Below, piece after piece: positions 1-5,915 of a DNA stretch of 9,146 nucleotides. How positions within the stretch are numbered: the first letter of the stretch is position 1; each line of letters starts with the position of its first letter. This stretch comes from GCA-2683825 sp965662355 (GTDB lineage Bacteria; Planctomycetota; UBA1135; GCA-002686595): the NCBI GenBank assembly GCA_965662355.1, contig CBFIHP010000051.1:1-9146 (forward strand). Direction: 5' to 3'. The position numbers and the translations under genes were made by a program. The notes beneath the pieces were generated by a model. The model ran no database searches. It saw only the letters and a program-made list of their open reading frames with translations, and was not told where the DNA came from.

Positions 1-680
1 GAACGATCGCCGCGACCAGGACGCTTCTGCGCGGGATGCCGATGGCGTGCAGTGCTCGAAGCGGGCGGGGGTCCAGGTTCTCGATGGTCTCGGCGCCCAG
101 TCGACCGAGGATTCCGGCGTTGTGGAGGGCCAAGGCCAGGATCGCGGGCCAGGCCGTTTCGGGGCCGAGGATGGTGAGAAAGAGGAAAGCCAGGACGTAC
201 TCGGGGATGGCGCGCAGGACGATCATCGTGCCGCGCGCCGTGAGGCGCACAGCCAACCAGGTGCGCGTGTCCCGCGTTCCATTGGCACCGTGTGNNNNNN
301 NNNNAGAAGGGCCGTTGCGTTGCCAGGTTCGAGGCTGCGAGCGGAGCGAGCGCACCGGAGAGTAACGCCGCGAAGAGAATCGAGAGGATGGCGATCCCGA
401 GTGTGGCGAGGGCCGCGTCCCATCCGCGTTCCATGAAGAGCTTGCCGGCCCACGTCAAGAACGAATCGAACGTGAACCCGGCCTGGCTCACGGTGGGAGG
501 GATGATGTCGTTCTTGATGAAACGCTGCAGGTTCTCCCACCGGCGCTGGGTCAGGAACGAGCCCCACTCGATGTCTCCGGCAAGCCAGGCGTAGAGGACG
601 AAGGCCCCGAGAGCAAAGCACGTCGCGCGCAAGAAGCGGCTATAGGGGCGTGCGTTACGCAGTTCGTCCAGGTAGCTCAT
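1..680 (-). CDS. phnE: PhnE-type ABC transporter permease, partial and interrupted by assembly gap
   Basis: Inner-membrane permease of a phosphonate-type ABC importer, the second of two tandem permease genes. The ATG at 680-678 overlaps the stop of the upstream permease as ATGA, so translation is probably coupled. The 125 codons read before the gap begin MSYLDELRNARPYSRF and include one N-terminal hydrophobic segment and the start of the membrane domain (ATLGIAILSILFAALLSGAL). After the Ns the reading resumes with VLRAIPEYVLAFLFLTILG and then LALHNAGILGRLGAETIENL, which is the EAA-type loop that contacts the ATPase in this family. The last roughly 60-70 residues expected for the family lie off the left edge. 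With exactly ten Ns the two sides are one base out of frame, so the gap length is probably nominal; a true length divisible by three restores the frame. Aligned with the neighbouring permease, only a few residues seem missing. An actual frameshift cannot be excluded. Confidence 0.85.
   Translation of the reverse strand, partial: MSYLDELRNARPYSRFLRATCFALGAFVLYAWLAGDIEWGSFLTQRRWENLQRFIKNDIIPPTVSQAGFTFDSFLTWAGKLFMERGWDAALATLGIAILSILFAALLSGALAPLAASNLATQRPFXXXXTRCQWNAGHAHLVGCAPHGARHDDRPARHPRVRPGFPLSHHPRPRNGLARDPGLGPPQRRNPRSTGRRDHREPGPPPASSTARHRHPAQKRPGRGDR
295..304. other. Assembly gap (10 Ns)
   Basis: Ten unresolved bases inside the second permease gene. Flanking permease reading frames are offset by one base if the gap is taken literally, which suggests a placeholder length set by scaffolding, not a measured one. 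Confidence 0.97.
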
Positions 681-1555
681 CGCATCACGACCCGGCGCCG
701 TAGTTGCGAGCTCCACAGCTCGAGCAAGAGCACGAGACCAAACAGGGCGTACAGATACGTCCAGACCTCGCGATAGTGGATGTTCTCGACCGACAGGCGG
801 ATGTAGTAGCCGAAGGTCGGGTACCCGAAAAAGCCCAGCACAGCGGACGAGCGCACGGCGCACTCGAAACGGTAGAAGGCATATGTGCAGGCGTCCGGCA
901 AGGCGCGCGGCAGGAGCCCCCAGAAGAAGACCTGCAGAGGACGAGCACCGACCGCGCGCAGGCTGTGAGCAGCATCGCGTGGGGCCTCGTCCAGCATCTC
1001 GGAGAAGACCTTGGCTAGCGTGCCGCCATAGGGGATCGCGATGGCCAACACCGCCGCAAAGCTGTTCAGTCCCAGGGCCGCCAGGAAGAACAGCGCCCAG
1101 AGCAGCTCGTGGACCGAGCGCATCGCGGCGATCAGGAGCCTCACACCGGAGTACATCAACGGCAGGAGGTAGCATGATAGGCAACGCCACCCGGAAACGC
1201 GGTGTGTCTCGCGCGGCCACCAAGACGTCGCTCCGAGAAAGCCCAACACGAAGCCGAGAACGACGGCCAGGCTCATACCGCCGGCGGCGAAGACCAACGT
1301 CGCGCGCGCCGCACCGACCACCTTCACGAGGAACGGCGCTGTGCCTTCCGGAACACTGGCCGCCTGGTAGTCCATCGCCGGCGAGAGCGCACCCAGAAAG
1401 AAGCTCTTCAGGATCGAGAGCCGATTGCCCGAGGGCACGAGATCGCCAGCGTGCAAGTCCAGAAGGAGCCACGAGGCGATGCCCACGAGTACGAGGGCGA
1501 CGAGAAGCCGCGTACGCCGACTGGACGGCGGGCGACCGGGCTCGAGCTCAGGCAT
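677..1555 (-). CDS. phnE: PhnE-type ABC transporter permease (first of two)
   Basis: A 292-residue inner-membrane permease of the binding-protein-dependent ABC importer class, about the normal length for PhnE. Visible parts: a short cytoplasmic N-terminus rich in Arg and Pro (1-16), a first membrane helix at about 17-33, a periplasmic stretch to about 75, then the permease core with helices at about 83-108, 136-160 and 163-175. The EAA-type loop at about 177-205 contains GGTLAKVFSEMLDEAP followed by LRAVGARP, the coupling surface for the ATPase. Further helices follow at about 236-250 and 265-282, ending in a basic tail. The ATG overlaps the end of the ATPase gene by 8 bases and its TGA overlaps the next permease start by 4, as expected for a tightly coupled transporter operon. 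The two permeases are divergent relatives and likely form a heterodimeric channel; this pairing is inferred from context. Confidence 0.9.
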   Translation of the reverse strand: MPELEPGRPPSSRRTRLLVALVLVGIASWLLLDLHAGDLVPSGNRLSILKSFFLGALSPAMDYQAASVPEGTAPFLVKVVGAARATLVFAAGGMSLAVVLGFVLGFLGATSWWPRETHRVSGWRCLSCYLLPLMYSGVRLLIAAMRSVHELLWALFFLAALGLNSFAAVLAIAIPYGGTLAKVFSEMLDEAPRDAAHSLRAVGARPLQVFFWGLLPRALPDACTYAFYRFECAVRSSAVLGFFGYPTFGYYIRLSVENIHYREVWTYLYALFGLVLLLELWSSQLRRRVVMR

Positions 1556-2354
1556 GCGCCTCGTTTCCGAAGCCGTTCCCGATACGGTTCACCGGGGCCT
1601 CTTCGAGCTGATACAAGAGATCGAATTCTTCGGAGGAAACCCGGTCGCCGGCGCGATCGAAGAGAACCTCGCCGTTGCGCAAACCGATCAAGCGCGGGAC
1701 GAACTCGCGCGCCAAATCGAGCGCGTGCATCGACAGGATCAAGGTCACGGAGTTCTCCTTTGCGACTTCGACGAGTAGTTCGAGCGTCTCTCGTGCGCGT
1801 GCAGGATCCAGGGCCGAAAGCGGCTCGTCCGCGAGAATCGTGTTCGCTCCCTGGTACAGCGCGCGGGCGATCGCGACACGTTGCCGTTCCCCTCCCGACA
1901 ACGTATCCGTGCGCTGAAACATCTTGTCGGCGATTCCGAGACGTTCGAGGATCCGCAGCACGGCTTCCAGCTCGCCGCGCGGTGGCCATACGAGCGAGCG
2001 CATCGAGGAGAAGAAACCCTGCATCCCCAGGCGCCCCGCCAATACGTTCTGAGAAACGCGAAGATTCGGCACCAGCCCCAGATCCTGGGGGATGAAGCCG
2101 ATCTGGGAACGCAACACGCGCATTTGCTTCAAGCCGATCGCACTCAGTTCCGTACCGGCCAGGTGCACGCTGCCGGCAGTCGGAAGAAGCATGCCGTGCA
2201 TGACGGCGAGCGCACTGGTCTTCCCCGCGCCGCTGGGGCCGACGAAGGCCACAGCTTCTCCTTGGCTAACCGATAGAGTCAGTCCGCGGAGAGCCAGAAA
2301 GTCGTCGAAGGAAACATCGACACCGAATAGCTCGACGGCCTTGGGTGAATCCAA
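1548..2354 (-). CDS. phnC: PhnC-type ABC transporter ATP-binding protein
   Basis: Cytoplasmic ATPase that powers the importer, 268 residues, a usual length for PhnC. All nucleotide-binding motifs are present: Walker A GPSGAGKT at 39-46, Q-loop glutamine at 90 (FIPQDLGL), signature LSGGERQRVAIARAL starting at 152, Walker B ILADEP at 173-178 with the D-loop SALD, and the switch histidine at 210 (SMHALD). The insert LGMQGFFSSMRSLVWPP around 109-125 fits the PhnC subfamily, which has a similar segment before the helical domain. The only start that keeps the first beta-strand is TTG at 2354-2352; no ATG or GTG lies close by, and the match to a ribosome binding site is weak. The gene follows the binding-protein gene after 7 bases and overlaps the first permease by 8, so it is part of the same operon. 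Whether phosphonate, phosphite or another oxyanion is carried is decided by the binding protein, not by this subunit. Confidence 0.93.
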   Translation of the reverse strand: MDSPKAVELFGVDVSFDDFLALRGLTLSVSQGEAVAFVGPSGAGKTSALAVMHGMLLPTAGSVHLAGTELSAIGLKQMRVLRSQIGFIPQDLGLVPNLRVSQNVLAGRLGMQGFFSSMRSLVWPPRGELEAVLRILERLGIADKMFQRTDTLSGGERQRVAIARALYQGANTILADEPLSALDPARARETLELLVEVAKENSVTLILSMHALDLAREFVPRLIGLRNGEVLFDRAGDRVSSEEFDLLYQLEEAPVNRIGNGFGNEAHA

Positions 2355-2361
2355 GCGACTC

Positions 2362-3252
2362 TCAACGCAGGAGTTCGAGGTCGCGCGCCAGCGTTTCGAG
2401 CGGCGCGAAGTCTTCGTTCGAGGCCTTGATGAAGCCAGCTTCGCGTTGGGCGGCTTTCAGCAGGCTCGGTTCCTGCATGGCGACGATGGCCGTCTGGATC
2501 CTCTGTGTGAAGCCCGCGCCGTGGAGTCGGTCCAGGTCTGGATGCGCGGTCCAGTTGTAGTCGGGATAGGTCGGCGTCTCCCAGATCTTGACGCACTTGG
2601 ATGGGTCTATCTTCTGTTCCGCGACCAGCCGCTCGTACGCCGTGTAGCTCAGGGCGCCGGCCTGGTATGCACCGGACTCGACCAGCTGAGCGGTCTTGTC
2701 GTGGGCGCCGGAATAGTTGGGTTCCCTGCCGAAGAAATCCGCGGGTTTCTTGCCGGTCTCCACGCGCAGGAAGTGCTCCGGCATGAGACGTCCCGAGGTC
2801 GAGCCGTGGGAACCGAAGGTGAACGACTTGCCCTCGAGCTGGCTGGGGAACGAATCAGAGAGCTGCAGGCCGAGCGAGGCGTTGGCGATGAAGTACGACT
2901 TGAACTCGGGATCGATCGTGCCCTGCGCTATGGCCGAAGCGCCGGGGACGGTCGTCCGCGCACGAACACCGGAGAGCCCACCGAACCAGGCCAGATGGAT
3001 GTCTCCGTTCTTGAAGGCCTCCACCGAAGCTCCGTAGTCGACCGAGGGGACGTATTCGAAGGGCACGCCGAGTTGCTCGCTGAGGTAGTTCGCCACGATG
3101 TCGAACTTCTCCTTCAACTCGGTGGAGTTCTGATCCGGGATGGCGCTGAAGCGGATCGGTCCAGCTTCGGCGCTGGCTTCGGACGAACAGCCGCCGAGAG
3201 CGCTGAGCAGCGCAAGCAGTACCGCGGGAAGAAGTCGAACGGGGATCTGCAT
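2362..3252 (-). CDS. phnD: PhnD-family substrate-binding lipoprotein (phosphonate/phosphite/selenate type)
   Basis: Solute-binding protein, 296 residues, that delivers an oxyanion ligand to the PhnC/PhnE importer. The N-terminus is a lipoprotein signal: a hydrophobic stretch from about 6 to 19, then lipobox LGGC with Cys22 as the acylated residue, so the protein should be anchored in the envelope. The mature part has typical PhnD-family blocks: RFSAIPDQ (34-41), HLAWFGGLSGVRAR (86-99), PGASAIAQ (103-110), FTFGSHGSTSGRLMP (144-158) where the Ser-Thr-Ser turn commonly contacts the anion, YSGAHDKT (180-187) and PTYPDYNWTAHPDL (227-240). From memory the overall pattern, especially the SAIPD, YSGAHD and TPTY.DYNW blocks, is close to proteins annotated as putative selenate-type binding proteins as well as to phosphite/phosphonate binders, so the ligand is uncertain. 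The gene starts 90 bases after the acetyltransferase stop, and it precedes the ATPase by 7 bases. No clear promoter is seen in the gap. Confidence 0.92.
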   Translation of the reverse strand: MQIPVRLLPAVLLALLSALGGCSSEASAEAGPIRFSAIPDQNSTELKEKFDIVANYLSEQLGVPFEYVPSVDYGASVEAFKNGDIHLAWFGGLSGVRARTTVPGASAIAQGTIDPEFKSYFIANASLGLQLSDSFPSQLEGKSFTFGSHGSTSGRLMPEHFLRVETGKKPADFFGREPNYSGAHDKTAQLVESGAYQAGALSYTAYERLVAEQKIDPSKCVKIWETPTYPDYNWTAHPDLDRLHGAGFTQRIQTAIVAMQEPSLLKAAQREAGFIKASNEDFAPLETLARDLELLR

Positions 3253-3342
3253 TGCGCGGATGGTACTGCCTCAAAGCGAATCGGGCGAGTCCGACTTGCG
3301 GGGAGTATGGCCCGGATCACCCGGTCCACGCAGATCCCGGTT

Positions 3343-4542
3343 TCAGTACATATCCCGACACCAGGGCACGGGCCCCGAGAAGAGGGCTCGGGCCTTGGCG
3401 AGGTCCTCGGCCGAGCCCTCGATCCACCCGAGCGTCTGCAGAGTCTCCGGGGCCAGGTAGCCTGAGTACAGGGCCGCCAGCGAGCGTGTGTCGACGTGAA
3501 GCAGCCCCTCGCCGCCACGCGTGAGCGTGGCTTCACCCTCGACGACGCTCAGGAGATAGTTTCCGACGTTGGCGCCGAGTACGGAGTCCTCGATACCGAA
3601 GTGCAGCTCGCCCGAGAACGTGCGTGGATAGCCGCGAGCAAGGAGCGCCTTTTCGACATCGAGAATCCGGATCATCCACAGGTCGGACAGCTCGAGCCGG
3701 TAGTAGCGATCGGCCATGGTCAAAAGGAACGGATCATCCGGACCCGACCACCAGCGCAGAGTCCCCGCGATCGAGGAGTGATCGGCGAACAGCGTGAAGA
3801 TGCGTTGGATCGCGCGCGCGTTCGTCGCGGCCACGTCGATGACGTCAAGGTCGTAGTAGCTGGCGGTCCCTTCGGGTTGGTTCGCTGATGTCGGTTGGTG
3901 CCAACGCGCAAAACCGACCAGTTGGTCATTCTCGTGGATCAGCCACGAATGCAGCGTCGTGACGTTACGTGGCTTTTCCACGCGATTCCAGACGTAGGGG
4001 CCGCGATCCAGGGCTCCGGACTGTTTCTTCGCGCAGTTGCGATACAGCTCCTTGACAGCCTCCGTATCGCTGGGCGTCATCAAGCGGGCTTCGAGCTCGC
4101 GTTGCGGCCGCGGTAGGTCGCGCAGGGAAGCGCTGGCGAGAAAGCGTCCGCCCGCGCGCTCGTAGCCGACCGAGCGATAGATCCCGTAGTTCGAAGCGTA
4201 GAGTGAAGAGAGGGGATACGTTTCACGGAATTCCTCGCAGGCTCGGATCATCAGTTCGCGGCCAACACCTCGGCCGCGGAGGGACGGAGCCACGCCGACC
4301 CCCGCGACGCCGGCCGTCGGCACCGCGCGTCCGCCGAGGAATATCCCCATGGGAACCACGACCAGGCATCCGAGGACCTGGCCGTTCTCGCGCAGGACGC
4401 GCAGGTTCTCCGGTCCGGCGGTGGCGAGCCACTGCTCGACCGTGTCCGCTGTGGTCTCGGAGACGAACGACTGGTGGAGGATGCGCGAAAGCTCCTCGGT
4501 CTCGACCTCGTTCGCGGGCAGCCCGAACGTACGCGTGCTCAT
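3343..4542 (-). CDS. Eis-like GNAT N-acetyltransferase
   Basis: A 399-residue cytoplasmic acetyltransferase with the Eis-family plan of two GNAT halves followed by a C-terminal sterol-carrier-like domain, and about the length of that family. The acetyl-CoA site is clear: VGVAPSLRGRGVG at about 82-94 fits the V-x-V-x-P-x-x-R-G-x-G pattern. The segment YGIYRSVGYERAG (119-131) matches the Eis region that holds the catalytic general-acid tyrosine; Tyr122 is the likely equivalent. The C-terminal domain (about 295-399) ends PVPWCRDMY, and an aromatic residue at the extreme C-terminus is typical of Eis proteins, whose terminal carboxylate acts in catalysis. Known members acetylate aminoglycosides or protein and peptide lysines; the substrate here cannot be read from sequence. 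The ATG overlaps the stop of the upstream ASPIC/thioredoxin ORF as ATGA and there is no strong ribosome binding site, so its expression probably depends on translation of that ORF. Confidence 0.9.
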   Translation of the reverse strand: MSTRTFGLPANEVETEELSRILHQSFVSETTADTVEQWLATAGPENLRVLRENGQVLGCLVVVPMGIFLGGRAVPTAGVAGVGVAPSLRGRGVGRELMIRACEEFRETYPLSSLYASNYGIYRSVGYERAGGRFLASASLRDLPRPQRELEARLMTPSDTEAVKELYRNCAKKQSGALDRGPYVWNRVEKPRNVTTLHSWLIHENDQLVGFARWHQPTSANQPEGTASYYDLDVIDVAATNARAIQRIFTLFADHSSIAGTLRWWSGPDDPFLLTMADRYYRLELSDLWMIRILDVEKALLARGYPRTFSGELHFGIEDSVLGANVGNYLLSVVEGEATLTRGGEGLLHVDTRSLAALYSGYLAPETLQTLGWIEGSAEDLAKARALFSGPVPWCRDMY

Positions 4543-5894
4543 TGACTCGTACCCACGCGCCGAGAGTCGTCGCCGCTTTCTGCGGTATTGCGGGGAGGGA
4601 TCATGTTGCGAAAATAGCGCGCCAGGTCCATGCGGTCGAGATTTCGAAACGAACGGGCCAGTCCGGGGAAGTTGCGTTGCTTCTGATACAGGCGTACGCC
4701 TCGCACCAGTTGCCGGTCGCGAAGCGACGCTACCTCTGAGCCGGCGGCCGCCTGTCGCGAACGCTTCGTATCGCGCAGGAGCCGATCGACTTCGAGCGGG
4801 CCGAGGTACAAGGCCGATAGCTGCCCCCCGTCGTCGATCAAGAGGCTCATGGGTAAGGGAATCTGCTCCGCCGTTCCGATCACCTCGGCGAGGATGACCT
4901 CGATGGCTTCGAGCAGCGCCTCGTCGGCGTACCCAGCACCCTCGAGCAGTCCGAAGCGCTCGAGGCGCTCGCGGGCCGTGGTGAGCCGCTCTTCCGAACG
5001 ATCGAGGTCTGTGCAGATGGGGACGATACGCAGATTGGCTTTCGCGATGTCGCTCTTGCGCTTCTTGAAGTCACCGAATTCCTTCAGGCACGGAGCGCAA
5101 TCGATGCCCCACAGATTGAGCAGCGTCGGTTTGCCGGCGAAGCTCGCGATCCTGCGCAGGGGTTCCGCATAGCCCGGAACGTTGAGCGGGTTCAGTGGCA
5201 AGCGGTCCACCAGTGGTACGCGCCGCCGAGCGTCGCTCGAGGAATGCTCGGGATCGGCTGTCAGTTCCGCAAAATTTGCATTGGTGATGGGGGATGCGAG
5301 CTGGTGAGCCTGGCCGCTTCCTTGCTGGATCGCATAATTCGCATTGGCCGCGAGCTTGTCGAAGCTCTCCTCGCTGCCGTCGGGCCAGCGAATGGTCATG
5401 CGAGAGATCTCGGTCGCGTCTCCAATACCGAAGTGCAAGCTCTTGGGGGCCTGCGCCAGAAACCCAGAGCCGGCATGCAGGGTGCGCACGCACTTCCGGT
5501 TTGCACCGACACCGAACTCGGCGCTGACGCGTGCGCCGATCGCGTCGCGGTTGCTGCCCTTGCCCTCGAGAGTCAGCGTGACGAAGTTCCCTCGTTCCGG
5601 ACTTCGGTTGTGGAAGAGCTGCAGGCGTGGCCCGGTACGGCTCTTGAGGAGCAAGTCCAGCGCTCCGTCCGCATCCCAATCGACGGGCACCATCGAGCGC
5701 CCATCACCGATGCAGTCGGCAGCGCTGATGGCCGACATGTCGACGAACCGCTCGCCGCCGATGTTGAGGAAGGCGAAGTTGCGCTCGCGACCGCTCCACG
5801 AGGCTCCCTGCAGGAGCATCGCCCGCGTCCCCATCCAGGCGTTCATGTATTCCGGCGTGGGCAGGCCGGACTTCGCGGGCGATTGCGACGTCAC
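4539..5894 (-). CDS. ASPIC/UnbV and thioredoxin-like ORF, probably the C-terminal part of the upstream propeller protein
   Basis: Open frame of 451 codons from a GTG that has no recognisable ribosome binding site. It opens with one propeller repeat (VPVDWDADGALDLLL, 69-83), then an ASPIC/UnbV domain at about 107-192 (GSNRDAIGARV, LHAGSGFLAQAPKSLHFGIG, IRWPDGS). After a linker comes a TlpA-like thioredoxin fold at about 233-375 with the redox motif CAPC (266-269) in LLNLWGIDCAPC and a candidate cis-proline at 348 (IPLPMSLLIDD). A basic tail without known domain runs from about 376. There is no signal peptide of its own, although a CxxC domain of this kind usually works outside the cytoplasm. 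It lies in the same frame as the lipoprotein ORF upstream and directly behind its UGA, so most likely it is the second part of one gene, exported only if that UGA is bypassed. The final TGA overlaps the acetyltransferase start by 4 bases. Alternatively it is expressed separately or is a dead fragment. Confidence 0.82.
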   Translation of the reverse strand: MTSQSPAKSGLPTPEYMNAWMGTRAMLLQGASWSGRERNFAFLNIGGERFVDMSAISAADCIGDGRSMVPVDWDADGALDLLLKSRTGPRLQLFHNRSPERGNFVTLTLEGKGSNRDAIGARVSAEFGVGANRKCVRTLHAGSGFLAQAPKSLHFGIGDATEISRMTIRWPDGSEESFDKLAANANYAIQQGSGQAHQLASPITNANFAELTADPEHSSSDARRRVPLVDRLPLNPLNVPGYAEPLRRIASFAGKPTLLNLWGIDCAPCLKEFGDFKKRKSDIAKANLRIVPICTDLDRSEERLTTARERLERFGLLEGAGYADEALLEAIEVILAEVIGTAEQIPLPMSLLIDDGGQLSALYLGPLEVDRLLRDTKRSRQAAAGSEVASLRDRQLVRGVRLYQKQRNFPGLARSFRNLDRMDLARYFRNMIPPRNTAESGDDSRRVGTSQ

Positions 5895-5901
5895 GCGTCG
5901 C
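5885..5901 (-). other. Perfect 6-bp hairpin just after the in-frame UGA
   Basis: On the minus strand GCGACG and CGTCGC flank a five-base loop CGTGA. The stem begins 11 bases after the UGA at 5915-5913 and the loop begins 17 bases after it. This spacing, the stem length and a G within the first two loop bases meet the loose geometric rules for bacterial selenocysteine insertion elements as I recall them, but GC-rich coding DNA makes such short stems often by chance. Function is unproven. Confidence 0.3.
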
Positions 5902-5912
5902 CAGAAGAAGCT

Positions 5913-5915
5913 TCA
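5913..5915 (-). other. In-frame UGA between two halves of one propeller/ASPIC/thioredoxin reading frame
   Basis: The codons read DPEDI, UGA, then SFFWRRVTSQSP without change of frame. Six propeller repeats lie before it and the seventh lies after it. UGA also ends the acetyltransferase, the binding protein, the ATPase and the first permease in this window, so it is a normal stop here and not a globally reassigned codon. Confidence 0.85.

Noticed and set aside
3253..3342. Possible terminator or promoter in the gap between acetyltransferase and binding-protein genes
   Set aside because: A GC-rich imperfect stem (GGCCCGG with CCGGTCC) is present but has no T-tract, and a CATACT box lacks a matching -35 element, so neither is called.
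2092..3465. A 457-codon plus-strand ORF opposite the binding-protein and ATPase genes
   Set aside because: The opposite strand encodes complete PhnC and PhnD motifs over the same bases; the plus-strand product has Arg/Gly/Glu-rich composition and no recognisable fold.
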